The notes under the pieces are model-generated. The model searched no databases. It was not told where the DNA came from and worked only from the letters and a program-made list of their open reading frames with translations. Source: Promicromonospora citrea (lineage in GTDB: Bacteria > Actinomycetota > Actinomycetes > Actinomycetales > Cellulomonadaceae). From it: DNA of 44,143 nucleotides. The DNA lies in NCBI RefSeq assembly GCF_013004695.1, contig NZ_JABEMG010000025.1:1-44143 (forward strand), in the 5' to 3' direction. Every line of letters starts with the position of its first letter. Within the stretch, counting starts at the first letter, position 1. A program made the position numbers and the translations under genes. Positions 7,749 through 16,951 of the stretch are shown here, in pieces.

Positions 7749-8804
7749 TCAGCGCTCCGCGACGCCCTCGGCGTCGTGCAGCACCCGCAGCACGTTCCCG
7801 CTGGTCAGCTTCGCGAGGTCGGCGTCGGACCAGCCGTTGTCGGCGAGCGCGGCGAGCAGGCGGGGGTAGCCCGTCACGTCCTCGAGCCCCTCCGGCAGCG
7901 TCGGCGTGCCGTCGTAGTCGCCGCCGAGACCCACGTGGTCGATGCCGGCGACCTCGCGGACGTGCTCGACGTGCGCGACGACGTCGGCGAGGGTCGCGCG
8001 CGGCGGGGGCGCGTCGGTGTCCCCGGCGTCCCGCCACGCGGCGACGGCGGGCGAGACGAACTGCGGCACGAAGGTCACCATGCAGACGCCGCCGTTGGTC
8101 GCGAGGCCGCCCAGTACGTCGTCGGGCACGTTGCGCGGCACGTCGCAGACGGCGCGGGCGCTGGAGTGGCTGAAGATCACGGGCGCCGCGGTGACGCGCA
8201 GCGCGTGCCGCATGGTGCCGGCGGAGGTGTGCGAGAGATCGACGACCATGCCGATCCGGTTCATCTCGCGCACCACGTCCTCGCCGAGGTCGGAGAGCCC
8301 GCCCAGCACCTCGGCGTCGGTCGCGGAGTCGGCCCACGGCACGTTGTCGTTGTGCGTGAGCGTCATGTAGCGCACGCCGAGCGCGTGGAGCATGCGCAGC
8401 ACCGCGAGCGAACCGTCGATGGAGTGGCCGCCCTCGGCACCCAGCAGGGAGGCGATCCGGCCGTCGCGCCACGCCTGCTCGACGTCGGCGGCGGTGCGCG
8501 CGAGGCGGAGCGTGTCCGGGTACCGCTCGACGAGACGGTGCACGCAGTCCACCTGCTCGAGCGTCGCGGTGACCGCGGCGCCGCCCTGGAGCGTCGAGGG
8601 GACGTACACGGACCAGAACTGGGCGCCCACGCCGCCCTCGCGCAGCCGGGGCAGGTCCGTCTGGGTGGTCGTGAGCCGCTGCGCGACGTCGAGCGCGTCG
8701 AGGTCGTAGGCGACCTGCTCGCGCAGCTCCCAGGGCAGGTCGTTGTGCCCGTCCCAGACGGGGTGCTTCTCGAGGAGCGCGGCGACGCGGTCTGCGGTGG
8801 TCAT
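7749..8804 (-). CDS. Membrane dipeptidase family (M19) zinc dipeptidase
   Basis: A 351-residue enzyme of the renal-dipeptidase family (M19), which hydrolyses dipeptides, including those with D-residues, at a two-metal site. The ligands are visible in order: WDGHNDLPW (His and Asp), [11 protein letters not shown] (bridging Glu), VDLSHTS (His) and [11 protein letters not shown] (His), with GLGGDYDG near the C-terminus holding the catalytic Asp. There is no signal peptide or membrane anchor, so it should act in the cytoplasm, as most bacterial members do. It reads in the same direction as the subtilase upstream but is separated from it by a strong hairpin, so it probably has its own promoter. 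Peptide salvage is the likely role. Confidence 0.95.
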   Translation of the reverse strand: MTTADRVAALLEKHPVWDGHNDLPWELREQVAYDLDALDVAQRLTTTQTDLPRLREGGVGAQFWSVYVPSTLQGGAAVTATLEQVDCVHRLVERYPDTLRLARTAADVEQAWRDGRIASLLGAEGGHSIDGSLAVLRMLHALGVRYMTLTHNDNVPWADSATDAEVLGGLSDLGEDVVREMNRIGMVVDLSHTSAGTMRHALRVTAAPVIFSHSSARAVCDVPRNVPDDVLGGLATNGGVCMVTFVPQFVSPAVAAWRDAGDTDAPPPRATLADVVAHVEHVREVAGIDHVGLGGDYDGTPTLPEGLEDVTGYPRLLAALADNGWSDADLAKLTSGNVLRVLHDAEGVAER

Positions 8805-8834
8805 GCGGGCGACGCTACCGCGCCGTGGGACGGG

Positions 8835-8875
8835 CCAGGCCCGCGGGTCCGCCGTCGGCGGTCCCGCGGGCCTGG
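8835..8875 (-). terminator. Strong terminator of the subtilase gene
   Basis: A near-perfect hairpin: a 13-bp outer stem (CCAGGCCCGCGGG and complement) and an inner 5-bp stem (CCGCC/GGCGG) separated by single T bases. It lies 25 bases beyond the subtilase stop, upstream of the dipeptidase. Confidence 0.7.
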
Positions 8876-8899
8876 TCGTCGCGGTGGGACAGGAGGGCG

Positions 8900-11800
8900 T
8901 CAGCCCACCCGCTGCCAGACGCAGTTGGCCGTCTCGAAGCCCTTGGCGGTGGACGGCAGGGTGACCGTCCGGGCGTCGGTGACGGAGCCGCTCGTCACGA
9001 GGTTCTTCCCGTCCGGGCTGCCCGTGAACTCCTTGATGACGGCGTAGTAGCAGGGGCCGTTCTCCGGCTTGGTGGGGCCGTTCGTCATGTAGACGCCCCG
9101 CTGGAGCTGGTCACCCAGCACGTACACCCCGTTGGCGGCCGTGCGCAGCGCCGGCGCCTTCATGCCGCCGAAGAACTTGGTCCAGCGGCCGCAGTCGAGC
9201 GAGAAGAAGTAGTAGTCGCCCGACTTCACCGAGGCGACCCGCTGGCCCGAGCCGATGTCGAAGCCCAGCACGTCGTCCTCCGAGCCCCGCTCCCAGATGC
9301 AGGTCCGGGAGCCGGCGGAGGCGACGTACGTGCCCGCGGGCACGCCACCCTTGCCGCCGACGAGGTAGCCGTCGTCGGCCGGGATGGTCGTGACCGGCTT
9401 GGCGACGGCGGCGGTCGGGCCGCCGGTCCGCACGGCGGTCGCGTACCCGTACTTGCGGGCGGTGACGACCACGGAGATCTTCTTGCCGAGCTGGGGACCC
9501 TTGACCGAGTACGTCGAGCTCGTCGCGCCCGAGATCGGGACGCTGTCCGCGAACCACTGGTAGGTGAACGCGGGCTTCGGCGACCAGGTGCCGACCTTGG
9601 CCGTCAGCTTCGAGCCCACGCGGGCGGTCCCGGTGATCTTCGGCGACGGCGACGACGAGAACTTCTTCGCCACCGTGGAGTGCGCGGAGGTGACCGACTT
9701 CGTCGAGATGCCGGGGCGCTTGCCCGTCACCGTGACGGTGAGCTTGCGGCCGTCGTACGACGTCGGGATCTTGAACGTCGCCCCCGTCGCGCCCGAGATC
9801 TTCTTGCCGTCGACCTTCCACTGGTACGTCGTCGTCGTGCGCGCCGGCGTGGCCGGCGGGGCGACCACGCGCACGGTGGCGCCCGGGGAGGACATGCCCG
9901 TGATGCGCGGAGCCGGCATCGAGAACGTGCCGTAGGCGACGGTGACCGGCGCGCTGGTCCGGCTCTCGCTGACGTAGCCCTGACGCGTGCCGGTGATGGT
10001 CACCGTCAGCGGCTTGCCGCGGTGGACGCTCGTGGGCACGAAGGTGAAGCCGGTCGCGCCGGAGATCGGCGCGCCGTTCGAGAACCACTGGTAGGTGAAC
10101 CGCGTGCCGGACGTCCAGGTGCCCGACTTGGCGTACAGGGTGGTGCCGACCTTGGCCGTGGGGCTGATGGTCGGGTTCGCCGCCGTCATGACGCCCGGCG
10201 CGACCTCGGCCGTCTCGGCGCTGGTCCGCGCCGTCGGCGTGCGGCCGGACGCGGTGCCCACCACGGTGACGGAGATCGTGGCGCCCGCGTCCGCGCCGCG
10301 GGGGCGGTAGGTCTGGCCCGTGGCGCCGGAGATCATCTCGCCGTCCTTGCGCCACTGGTAGGTGAACGACGCGGCGGGCGTCCACGCCGGCACCGAGGCC
10401 GTGAGCGTCACGCCGACCTTGGCCTCGTCACCGGTGACGGTGGGCTCGGGCGCCGCGTCGAACGCCTGCTCCTGCGCGAGCTCCCAGGCAGCCAGCACGT
10501 CGAGCCTGCCCTCGCCCCAGACGTTGTTGTCGTCGGTCGTGCCGCCGCAGCTGGTGTCGCGCACGTCCACGGCGGACTCGTCGAGCAGGGCGCGCGTCCG
10601 CGCCACGTCGCCCACGAGCTCCGGGACGGCCTCCCAGAGGAGCGCGACGGCGCCGGCCACGTGCGGCGCGGCCATGGACGTCCCGGACCACTGCTCGTAC
10701 CCGCCGCCCGGGACGGCGGACCGCACGGTCCCGCCCGGCGCGGCGATGTCCGGCTTCACGGTGCCGCTCTGACCCGGGCCGCGCGAGGACCACGGGGCGA
10801 TGGCGCCCGACGGCGTGTACGCGCCGACCGAGTAGGACAGCGCACGCGAGCCCGGGCTGCCGGACGAGTCGCAGCCGAACTCGCCCTCGTTGCCGTTCGC
10901 CCACGTGCTGAAGATGCCCGCCGCCTCCCAGGCGGCGATGACGTCCTCCATGAAGGGGTCGGTCGAGAACGACAGGCCCCACGAGTTGTTGACGACGTGC
11001 GGGCGCATCGCCGGGTCCGCCCCGGTGCCGTCGAGACGCGTCGGCGCCAGGAGCCACTGGCCGGACGCGATGAGGGTGGCGTCGGCGCAGTCCTCGGCGC
11101 AGCCGTTGGCGGCGATCCACTCGGCGCCCGGCGCGACACCGATGTTCATCGCACCGTCGTCCGTGCCGACCATCGTGCCCATCGTGTGGGTCCCGTGGCC
11201 GTCCGCGTCGTACGGGCTCGAGGTGCCGCCGAGGGCGTCGAACCAGTTGTAGCCGCCACCCGTGGTGCGGCCGCGGTACTGGGCCGCGAGCGCGGGGTGG
11301 AAGCGGTCGACGCCGGAGTCGAGCCCCGCGACGACGATGCCCTCGCCCGTGAAGCCCGCCGCCCACATGTCGTCGGCGTTGATCGACGTGATGCCGTACG
11401 TCGAGCTCCCCGCGGCCGCGGCGGTGGCTGCCTCGTCCGTCGAGACGGGCTCGTCGACGACGTGGCGGGTCGTCGGGCGGACCTCGAGGACCTGCACGTC
11501 CGCCGCGAGCTCGAGCGCGTCGTCCAGCGAGCCGTCCTCGACGAGGATCGCGTTCGTGGCCCAGAAGGACGTGTACGCGGCACCGGACTCCTCGAGGGCC
11601 GCGATCGCCTTCTCCTGGGAGGCCTTCGCGGTCTCCTGCAGCGTCCTGACGACGTGCTCGCCCCGCTCGGACCAGGCGGTGATGCCCTCGGCCGCGGCGA
11701 GGTCCGGCTCGCCGGCGAACCGGAGCCAGAAGTCCGTCTCGCCCTCGGCCCGGAAGGCCTTGGTGGCGGCGGCGGTGATCTTGTCCTGGGGGTCGCGGAC

Positions 11801-11950
11801 GGCGGGGACGCGCTGGGTGGTCGCGCCGTCGGACGACGGTGTCCCGTCCGCCGGGTCCGGCGCGGCGACAGCGGCGGCCGGTACGGCGAGGAGCGCGAAG
11901 GTCGTGGCAGCGGCCAGCCCTCTGGTGAGACGTCGGGTGCGTGGATGCAT
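8900..11950 (-). CDS. Secreted subtilisin-like serine protease (S8) with four Ig-like repeats and a cysteine-containing C-terminal domain
   Basis: A 1016-residue exoprotein. Residues 1-30 are a signal peptide (RRLTRG, hydrophobic core, AVAA). About 50-170 resemble an I9-type propeptide. The S8 catalytic domain spans about 183-500: Asp211 ([10 protein letters not shown]), His252 ([10 protein letters not shown]), Asn322 (VVNNSWG) and Ser425 ([12 protein letters not shown]). Four repeats of about 87 residues follow (roughly 501-850), each with a pattern like VGTTL, FTYQW, ISGATG and KLTVTVTG. The last 160 residues hold two similar halves with Gly-x-Tyr and Cys-x-Trp features (RTCIWERG and ANCVWQRV), which I cannot assign to a known domain. 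It probably degrades extracellular protein while the repeats or C-terminus anchor it or bind a surface. No LPxTG anchor is present. Confidence 0.93.
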   Translation of the reverse strand: MHPRTRRLTRGLAAATTFALLAVPAAAVAAPDPADGTPSSDGATTQRVPAVRDPQDKITAAATKAFRAEGETDFWLRFAGEPDLAAAEGITAWSERGEHVVRTLQETAKASQEKAIAALEESGAAYTSFWATNAILVEDGSLDDALELAADVQVLEVRPTTRHVVDEPVSTDEAATAAAAGSSTYGITSINADDMWAAGFTGEGIVVAGLDSGVDRFHPALAAQYRGRTTGGGYNWFDALGGTSSPYDADGHGTHTMGTMVGTDDGAMNIGVAPGAEWIAANGCAEDCADATLIASGQWLLAPTRLDGTGADPAMRPHVVNNSWGLSFSTDPFMEDVIAAWEAAGIFSTWANGNEGEFGCDSSGSPGSRALSYSVGAYTPSGAIAPWSSRGPGQSGTVKPDIAAPGGTVRSAVPGGGYEQWSGTSMAAPHVAGAVALLWEAVPELVGDVARTRALLDESAVDVRDTSCGGTTDDNNVWGEGRLDVLAAWELAQEQAFDAAPEPTVTGDEAKVGVTLTASVPAWTPAASFTYQWRKDGEMISGATGQTYRPRGADAGATISVTVVGTASGRTPTARTSAETAEVAPGVMTAANPTISPTAKVGTTLYAKSGTWTSGTRFTYQWFSNGAPISGATGFTFVPTSVHRGKPLTVTITGTRQGYVSESRTSAPVTVAYGTFSMPAPRITGMSSPGATVRVVAPPATPARTTTTYQWKVDGKKISGATGATFKIPTSYDGRKLTVTVTGKRPGISTKSVTSAHSTVAKKFSSSPSPKITGTARVGSKLTAKVGTWSPKPAFTYQWFADSVPISGATSSTYSVKGPQLGKKISVVVTARKYGYATAVRTGGPTAAVAKPVTTIPADDGYLVGGKGGVPAGTYVASAGSRTCIWERGSEDDVLGFDIGSGQRVASVKSGDYYFFSLDCGRWTKFFGGMKAPALRTAANGVYVLGDQLQRGVYMTNGPTKPENGPCYYAVIKEFTGSPDGKNLVTSGSVTDARTVTLPSTAKGFETANCVWQRVG

Positions 11951-12079
11951 GGGTACTCCCGGCTGGGGCGCCCGGGTCCCGGGCGCTCAGGACCTGCATG
12001 AGGCAGGAGATATGCCGGAAACGTAGCGCTCCGAACCTGCGGGTTCGCACGAAAATCCGAGAAATCACCCGGCGGGTTC

Positions 12080-12442
12080 TCAGGACCTCCTGCCGCCGCG
12101 CAGCCGGTCGATCTCGCGGCGCTCCCGCTTGGTGGGCCGCCCGGCGCCCCGCTCGCGCAGGCCCACGGCCTCGCGCTCGACGCGTGTGGGCAGGGGCGGG
12201 CTGTGGTCGAGGTAGGCCGTGGCGGCCACCGGGGCACCGACGCGCTTGGGCAGCAGCTCCACGACCTCGACCACCCGGTCCCGCAGGGGGTCGCGCCACG
12301 TCACGCGGTCGCCCACGGCTACCGACGCGGCGGGCTTGGCGACCTTGCCGTTGATCCGTACGCGGCCGCTGCGGCACAGCTCCGCGGCGACCGACCTGCT
12401 CTTGGCCAGCCGCACGGCCCACAACCAGACGTCGATCCGCAC
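12080..12442 (-). CDS. S4-domain RNA-binding protein, Hsp15 type
   Basis: A 120-residue protein with an N-terminal S4 RNA-binding domain: RIDVWLWAVRLAKSRSVAAE, LCRSGRVRINGKVAKPAASV, then VGDRVTW. This is the form seen in Hsp15 (HslR), which in E. coli rescues stalled 50S subunits carrying a nascent chain. The basic C-terminal tail (GRPTKRERREIDRLRGGRRS) is also typical. I chose GTG 12442, which gives the conserved N-terminus and has AGGA upstream; a GTG at 12460 would add six residues. It stands alone between the subtilase promoter region and the terminator of the sugar operon. Confidence 0.92.
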   Translation of the reverse strand: MRIDVWLWAVRLAKSRSVAAELCRSGRVRINGKVAKPAASVAVGDRVTWRDPLRDRVVEVVELLPKRVGAPVAATAYLDHSPPLPTRVEREAVGLRERGAGRPTKRERREIDRLRGGRRS

Positions 12443-12498
12443 CCGTCCATCCTGCCGCACATCCTGTCCCCTGCGGCACGGGCCGCGCGCACGAGGAC

Positions 12499-12533
12499 GC
12501 CCCGGGGGCCGCGGCGCGCGCGGCCCCCGGGGC
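12499..12533 (-). terminator. Terminator after the GH3 gene of the sugar operon
   Basis: A perfect 15-bp GC stem (GCCCCGGGGGCCGCG and complement) with a five-base loop, 13 bases beyond the GH3 stop. It separates the sugar operon from the Hsp15 gene. Confidence 0.75.
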
Positions 12534-12545
12534 GGAGGGGGACGA

Positions 12546-14957
12546 TCAGGACACGCGCACCCAGCGCTCGTCCGCCGTCGTGACCTCGTGCGGCTCGCCC
12601 GTGATCGTCACGACCCGGCGGGGGGCCGGCTCGACCGGTGCCGCGTCGTCGGGCGAGTCGTTGGGCTCGTCCAGGTCGGCGATGCCCTCCGCGACCACCT
12701 TGACAACGCTGTCGGCCGCATGCGCACCGACCCAGACCTCGACGTCACCGGGTTCGACGACGCGGACCATCCGGCGGTCCGAGAACGCGAACCGCGTGGT
12801 CGGCACCTCGAACGTGACCGTCGTGGTCTCGCCGGGCCGCAGCGCGACCCGGTGGTACCCGAGGAGCTGCGCGACCGGCCGTGCGACCGAGGCCACCACG
12901 TCGTGCCCGTAGAGCTGCACGACGTCGGAGCCCGCCACGGCGCCCGTGTTCGTCACCGCGACGACGGCGCGGAAGCTGCCGCCCGCCTCGACCGACGGGT
13001 CGACCGACACGAGCTCGCGCTGGAACGTCGTGTAGGACAGGCCGAACCCGAAGGACCGCACCGGCGTGGAGTCCGTCGACGTCACCTCGGACCGGCCGCC
13101 CAGGATCGGGTGCAGGTACGAGTACGGCTGCGCGCCCGACGAGCGCGGCAGCGACACGGGCAGGCGCCCGGACGGGTTCACGCGGCCGGAGAGGACGCCG
13201 GCAAGGGCCGTGCCGCCCTCCTCGCCCGGGAAGAACGCCTGGAGCACGGCGCCGGGGGTGTTCTCGCCGTCCAGGGCCCAGTCGATCGCGTACGGGCGCC
13301 CGGTGATCAGCACCATGACGACGGGCTTGCCCGCGGCCAGCACGGCCTCGACCAGCTCGCGCTGCACGCCCGGCAGGTCCAGCGACTCGCTGTCGTTGCC
13401 CTCGCCGACCGTGCCGCGGCCGAACAGGCCCGCCTGGTCACCGACCACGACGACCGCGACGTCCGCGGCCTGCGCCGCCGCGACGGCCTCGGCGAACCCG
13501 GAGGTGTCGTCGCCCTCGACGTCGCAGCCCTGTGCGAACGTCAGCTCGGGCGTCGGCAGGCCCGCCCGCTCGAACTCGCCGGCCAGCGCCTCCGCGACGG
13601 ACGGGATCTCGAAGCCCGCGGGCACGCCGGGGTGGTGCGCCAGCACGTGGTTGGCGAACGAGTAGCAGCCCATGAGCGCCTCGGGCCGGTCCGCGTTGGG
13701 GCCGATGACGGCGACGCGCGCGGGCTTGTCCTGCCACCCGCCGAGCGGGAGCACGCCGTCGTTGGACAGCAGCACCACGGACTCCTCGGCCAGGCGCCGC
13801 GCGACGTCGCGGTGCGCGGCCGAGTCGAGGTCCACCGTGGCCGGCGGCTCGTCCTCGTACGCGCCCGGCTCCAGGAGGCCCAGGTCCTCCTTCTGCCGCA
13901 GGGCGCGCAGCACCGCCCGGTCGACGACCTCGACCGGCACCACGCCGTCCTTGACCAGCGCGGCGAGCGGCTCGAGGTACGCGTCGCCGGAGGGCAGCTC
14001 GATGTCGACACCCGCCTCGAGGGCCGCGGCGGCAGCGGCGCCCCTGTCGGCCGCGATGCCGTGCATGACGTCGAGGAAGGCGACGCCGAAGTAGTCGGCG
14101 ACCACGACGCCGTCGAAGCCCCAGCGCTCGCGCAGCACGCCCGTGAGGTACTCGGCCGACGAGTGCATCGGCACGCCGTCGACGTCGTTGTACGAGGCCA
14201 TGACGGACCGGACGCCGCCGTCGACCACGGCCATCTCGAACGGCGGGAGGTAGACGTCGGCGATCTCGCGCGGGCCGGCGCTCACCGGCGCGTGGTTGCG
14301 CCCCGCCCGGGAGCCGGAGTACGCGACGAAGTGCTTGAGCGTCGCGTGCACACCGGCGCTCTGCATGCCGCGCACGTAGGACGTGCCGACCGTGCCGACG
14401 AGGTACGGGTCCTCGGCGATGCACTCGTCGACGCGGCCCCACCGCGGGTCGCGCACGACGTCGAGCACCGGGGCCAGGCCCTGGTGCACGCCGAGCTCGC
14501 GCATCGAGTCACCGATGAGGCGGCCCATCTCCGCGACCAGCTCGGGGTCGAACGACGCGCCCCACGCGAGCGGCGTCGGGAAGGTGGCCGCCTTCCACGC
14601 CGCCAGGCCGGTCAGGACCTCCTCGTGCACCAGCGCCGGGATGCCCAGCCGGGTCTCGCGCTTGATCCGGCGCTGCTCGGCCCAGAGCCACTCGGCCCGC
14701 TCGACCGGGTCCACCGGCCGCGTGCCGTACACGCGGGTGTAGTGGCCCAGGCCGTTCCGCGTGATCTCCGGCAGGGTCGTGGAGGCCGCGTCGCCGGCCA
14801 TCTCGCCCTGCATCGGGGCCACGACGTTGCCGCCCTGGTCCAGCCAGTACCCGACGAGCTGAGCGAGCTTCTCCTCGAGGGTCATCCGGGCGTGCAGCTC
14901 GCGCACGCGCTCCGACACCTCGGGCACGGCCCGAAGCGCCACTGGCAGCTCCGTCAT
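12546..14957 (-). CDS. Glycoside hydrolase family 3 enzyme (beta-xylosidase or beta-glucosidase)
   Basis: An 803-residue GH3 enzyme without a signal peptide, so it probably acts on sugars already imported. The TIM-barrel domain shows MTLEEKLAQLVGYW, LDVVRDPRWGRVDECIAEDP, TLKHFVAYSGSRAGRNHAPV and the nucleophile segment FDGVVVADYFGV, with Asp in ADY. The alpha/beta sandwich domain (VVVVGDQAGLFGRGTVGEGN) and the fibronectin-III-like domain (SFGFGLSYTTF, then VAVTNTGAVAGSDVVQLY) follow. It is last after a solute-binding lipoprotein and two permeases, the order of the Streptomyces bxlEFG-bxlA cluster, which favours xylobiose; cello-oligosaccharides remain possible. The start has GGAAGGA upstream. 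A strong hairpin separates it from the permease gene. Confidence 0.93.
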   Translation of the reverse strand: MTELPVALRAVPEVSERVRELHARMTLEEKLAQLVGYWLDQGGNVVAPMQGEMAGDAASTTLPEITRNGLGHYTRVYGTRPVDPVERAEWLWAEQRRIKRETRLGIPALVHEEVLTGLAAWKAATFPTPLAWGASFDPELVAEMGRLIGDSMRELGVHQGLAPVLDVVRDPRWGRVDECIAEDPYLVGTVGTSYVRGMQSAGVHATLKHFVAYSGSRAGRNHAPVSAGPREIADVYLPPFEMAVVDGGVRSVMASYNDVDGVPMHSSAEYLTGVLRERWGFDGVVVADYFGVAFLDVMHGIAADRGAAAAAALEAGVDIELPSGDAYLEPLAALVKDGVVPVEVVDRAVLRALRQKEDLGLLEPGAYEDEPPATVDLDSAAHRDVARRLAEESVVLLSNDGVLPLGGWQDKPARVAVIGPNADRPEALMGCYSFANHVLAHHPGVPAGFEIPSVAEALAGEFERAGLPTPELTFAQGCDVEGDDTSGFAEAVAAAQAADVAVVVVGDQAGLFGRGTVGEGNDSESLDLPGVQRELVEAVLAAGKPVVMVLITGRPYAIDWALDGENTPGAVLQAFFPGEEGGTALAGVLSGRVNPSGRLPVSLPRSSGAQPYSYLHPILGGRSEVTSTDSTPVRSFGFGLSYTTFQRELVSVDPSVEAGGSFRAVVAVTNTGAVAGSDVVQLYGHDVVASVARPVAQLLGYHRVALRPGETTTVTFEVPTTRFAFSDRRMVRVVEPGDVEVWVGAHAADSVVKVVAEGIADLDEPNDSPDDAAPVEPAPRRVVTITGEPHEVTTADERWVRVS

Positions 14958-15009
14958 CGAAATCCTTCCTACCTGCAGGGGACGGCCGCGAGTGCAGCCT
15001 TGCGTGGAG

Positions 15010-15040
15010 GAGGCGGCGCGGTCGGCGACCGCGCCGCCTC
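15010..15040 (-). terminator. Hairpin between the permease and GH3 genes
   Basis: A perfect 14-bp stem (GAGGCGGCGCGGTC and complement) with a three-base loop, in the 88-base gap between the second permease and the GH3 gene. It has no T-run and could be a partial terminator or an mRNA stabiliser inside the operon. Confidence 0.6.
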
Positions 15041-15045
15041 GTGGG

Positions 15046-15921
15046 TCAGCCCTTGACGGCCCCGGTGAGGCCGCCGACGATGCGCCGCTCGAACAGCGAG
15101 AAGAAGATGAGCGCCGGGATCATCGACAGCGACGTGAACGCCAGCACCCGTGCCGTGTCGACCGAGTACTGGGAGGAGAACGCCTGCACGCCGAGCGGCA
15201 GCGTGTACGACATCTCGTCGTTCAGGATGAACAGCGGGAGCATGTACGAGTTCCACGACGCGACGAACGCCAGGATGCCGACCGTGATGACGCCGGGGAG
15301 CGACAGCGGGACCACCATCCGGAAGAAGAAGCCCAGGCGGCCCGACCCGTCGATCGCGGCGGCCTCCTCGATCTCCTTCGGGATGGCCCGCAGGAACGGC
15401 ACCAGGATGATGATCGTCGTCGGCAGGGCGAACGCGATCTGCGGCAGGACGATGCCGCCGATCGTGTTCATGAGCCCGAGGTCGCGGATCAGGATGTAGA
15501 GCGGGGTGATCGCCACCGTCATCGGGAACATGAGGCCCGCGGCGAACAGCGAGTACATGGCCCCGTTGAGCTTGAAGTCGTACCGCGCCAGCACGAAGCT
15601 CACCATGAGCCCGAGCGCCACCACGCCCAAGGTGGTCAGCACGCCGGCCACCGCGGAGTTGCCGACCTGCCGCCAGAAGATCGGGCTGGCGAGCACCTCG
15701 AGGTAGTTGTCCACCACCCAGGGCCCGGGCAGGCCGGACGGGTCCGCGGTGATCTGCGCGTTGGTGCGGAACCCGCCCAGGATGATGTAGAGCACCGGCC
15801 CGATGCAGATGCCGACGAAGAGGAAGGCGATGACGTACGTCATCGGGCTGCCCCAGGCCACCTTCCGGGTGGGGCGAAGTGTCTGCTTGCCCGCGGTCGG
15901 GGTCTCGAGGAGCGCCGTCAT
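15046..15921 (-). CDS. Sugar ABC transporter permease, MalG type
   Basis: A 291-residue inner-membrane permease of the carbohydrate CUT1 group. Six hydrophobic segments are visible, beginning with TYVIAFLFVGICIGPVLYII. The EAA loop that docks to the ATPase reads EIEEAAAIDGSGRLGFFFRM, followed by VVPLSLPGVITVGILAF. It pairs with the MalF-type permease: its ATG shares one base with the upstream stop (TGATG), so the two are translationally coupled. No ATPase gene is in the cluster; actinobacterial CUT1 importers commonly share a single MsiK ATPase encoded elsewhere, which is the likely arrangement here. Confidence 0.94.
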   Translation of the reverse strand: MTALLETPTAGKQTLRPTRKVAWGSPMTYVIAFLFVGICIGPVLYIILGGFRTNAQITADPSGLPGPWVVDNYLEVLASPIFWRQVGNSAVAGVLTTLGVVALGLMVSFVLARYDFKLNGAMYSLFAAGLMFPMTVAITPLYILIRDLGLMNTIGGIVLPQIAFALPTTIIILVPFLRAIPKEIEEAAAIDGSGRLGFFFRMVVPLSLPGVITVGILAFVASWNSYMLPLFILNDEMSYTLPLGVQAFSSQYSVDTARVLAFTSLSMIPALIFFSLFERRIVGGLTGAVKG

Positions 15922-16943
15922 CACTTCTTCCTTTCCGTGAGCGCGCCCTCGGTGTCCCGGCGCAGCACGTACCGCTGGTAGACCAGCGCGATGACGAGGG
16001 AGATCACGAACAGGACCACGGCGACGGCGTTGCCGTAGCCGTAGTTCCCGGCCAGCCGCCCGTTGAGCACCATGTAGGTCGCCATCGTGGACGTGCCTGC
16101 GGTCGCGGACACGTACTGGCCCCAGATGATGTAGACGAGGTCGAACAGCTGCAGGGAGCCGATGATCGACAGGAACGCCCAGATCCGGATCGTGGGGCCG
16201 AGCAGCGGCAGCGTGATCGTCCGCTGGATCTGCCAGTAGGAGGCGCCGTCGATCGCCGCGGCCTCGGAGAGCTCCTCCGGGATGCTCTGCAGGCCCGCGA
16301 GGAAGAGGATCACGGCGAAGCCGATGTACTTCCAGCTGATGATGATCATCAGCGACCACAGCGCGATCCTCGGGTCGGACAACCAGTCGACGGCGAGCGC
16401 CTCGAGCCCGATCTTGGTGAGGAGGTCGTTGACGGCACCGGCGCTCTGGAGCATGAGGCTCCAGCCGGTACCCACGATGACCTCGGAGATCACGTAGGGC
16501 ACGAAGATGAGCACGCGGATGACCGACCGTCCGCGGATCTTCTGGTTCAGCAGGAGCGCGAGCGCGACGGCCGCGGGCCCCTGCAGGAGCAGGGACAGCA
16601 CGACGATGTACCCGTTGTGCAGCAGCGCGTCGTGGAACGCGGTGTCCCGGAAGATCGTCAGGTAGTTGTCGAACCCGACGAATTCGGTCGGCGGCCCGAA
16701 GCCCTTCCACTTGAAGAACCCGTAGTAGGCCGCCATCACGACGGGGAAGATGACGAACATCAGGAACACGACGACGGCGGGTGCCGAGAGCACGATGATC
16801 TCGAGCGCCTTGCCCCAGTCGGTCCGCTTGCCCCGTCGCGGCCCGGGGGCCGGGGACGGCGTCTGCACGCCGCCCCCGGCCACCACGGGTCCCTCAGGCG
16901 AGGCGGTCCGGGTCGCTGTGTTCTCGCCCAGGGAGTGAGTCAT
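15921..16943 (-). CDS. Sugar ABC transporter permease, MalF type
   Basis: A 340-residue permease of the CUT1 group, partner of the MalG-type protein. A 45-residue cytoplasmic N-terminal tail is followed by six membrane helices, starting with IIVLSAPAVVVFLMFVIFPV. The EAA loop reads ELSEAAAIDGASYWQIQRTI, then TLPLLGPTIRIWAF. The ATG at 16943 lies eight bases after the stop of the binding-protein gene, consistent with one operon. The ribosome site (CCAGG) is weak, so coupling to the upstream gene is likely. Confidence 0.94.
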   Translation of the reverse strand: MTHSLGENTATRTASPEGPVVAGGGVQTPSPAPGPRRGKRTDWGKALEIIVLSAPAVVVFLMFVIFPVVMAAYYGFFKWKGFGPPTEFVGFDNYLTIFRDTAFHDALLHNGYIVVLSLLLQGPAAVALALLLNQKIRGRSVIRVLIFVPYVISEVIVGTGWSLMLQSAGAVNDLLTKIGLEALAVDWLSDPRIALWSLMIIISWKYIGFAVILFLAGLQSIPEELSEAAAIDGASYWQIQRTITLPLLGPTIRIWAFLSIIGSLQLFDLVYIIWGQYVSATAGTSTMATYMVLNGRLAGNYGYGNAVAVVLFVISLVIALVYQRYVLRRDTEGALTERKK

Positions 16944-16951
16944 GTGCCTGG

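Noticed and set aside
8825-12001. A 1058-codon open frame opposite the subtilase
   Set aside because: The minus strand encodes a complete subtilase with signal peptide, catalytic triad and repeats; the plus-strand frame has no motif.
12219-15056. A 945-codon open frame opposite the GH3 gene
   Set aside because: The minus-strand GH3 protein has all expected domains; the plus-strand frame is Arg/Asp/His-rich with no motif.
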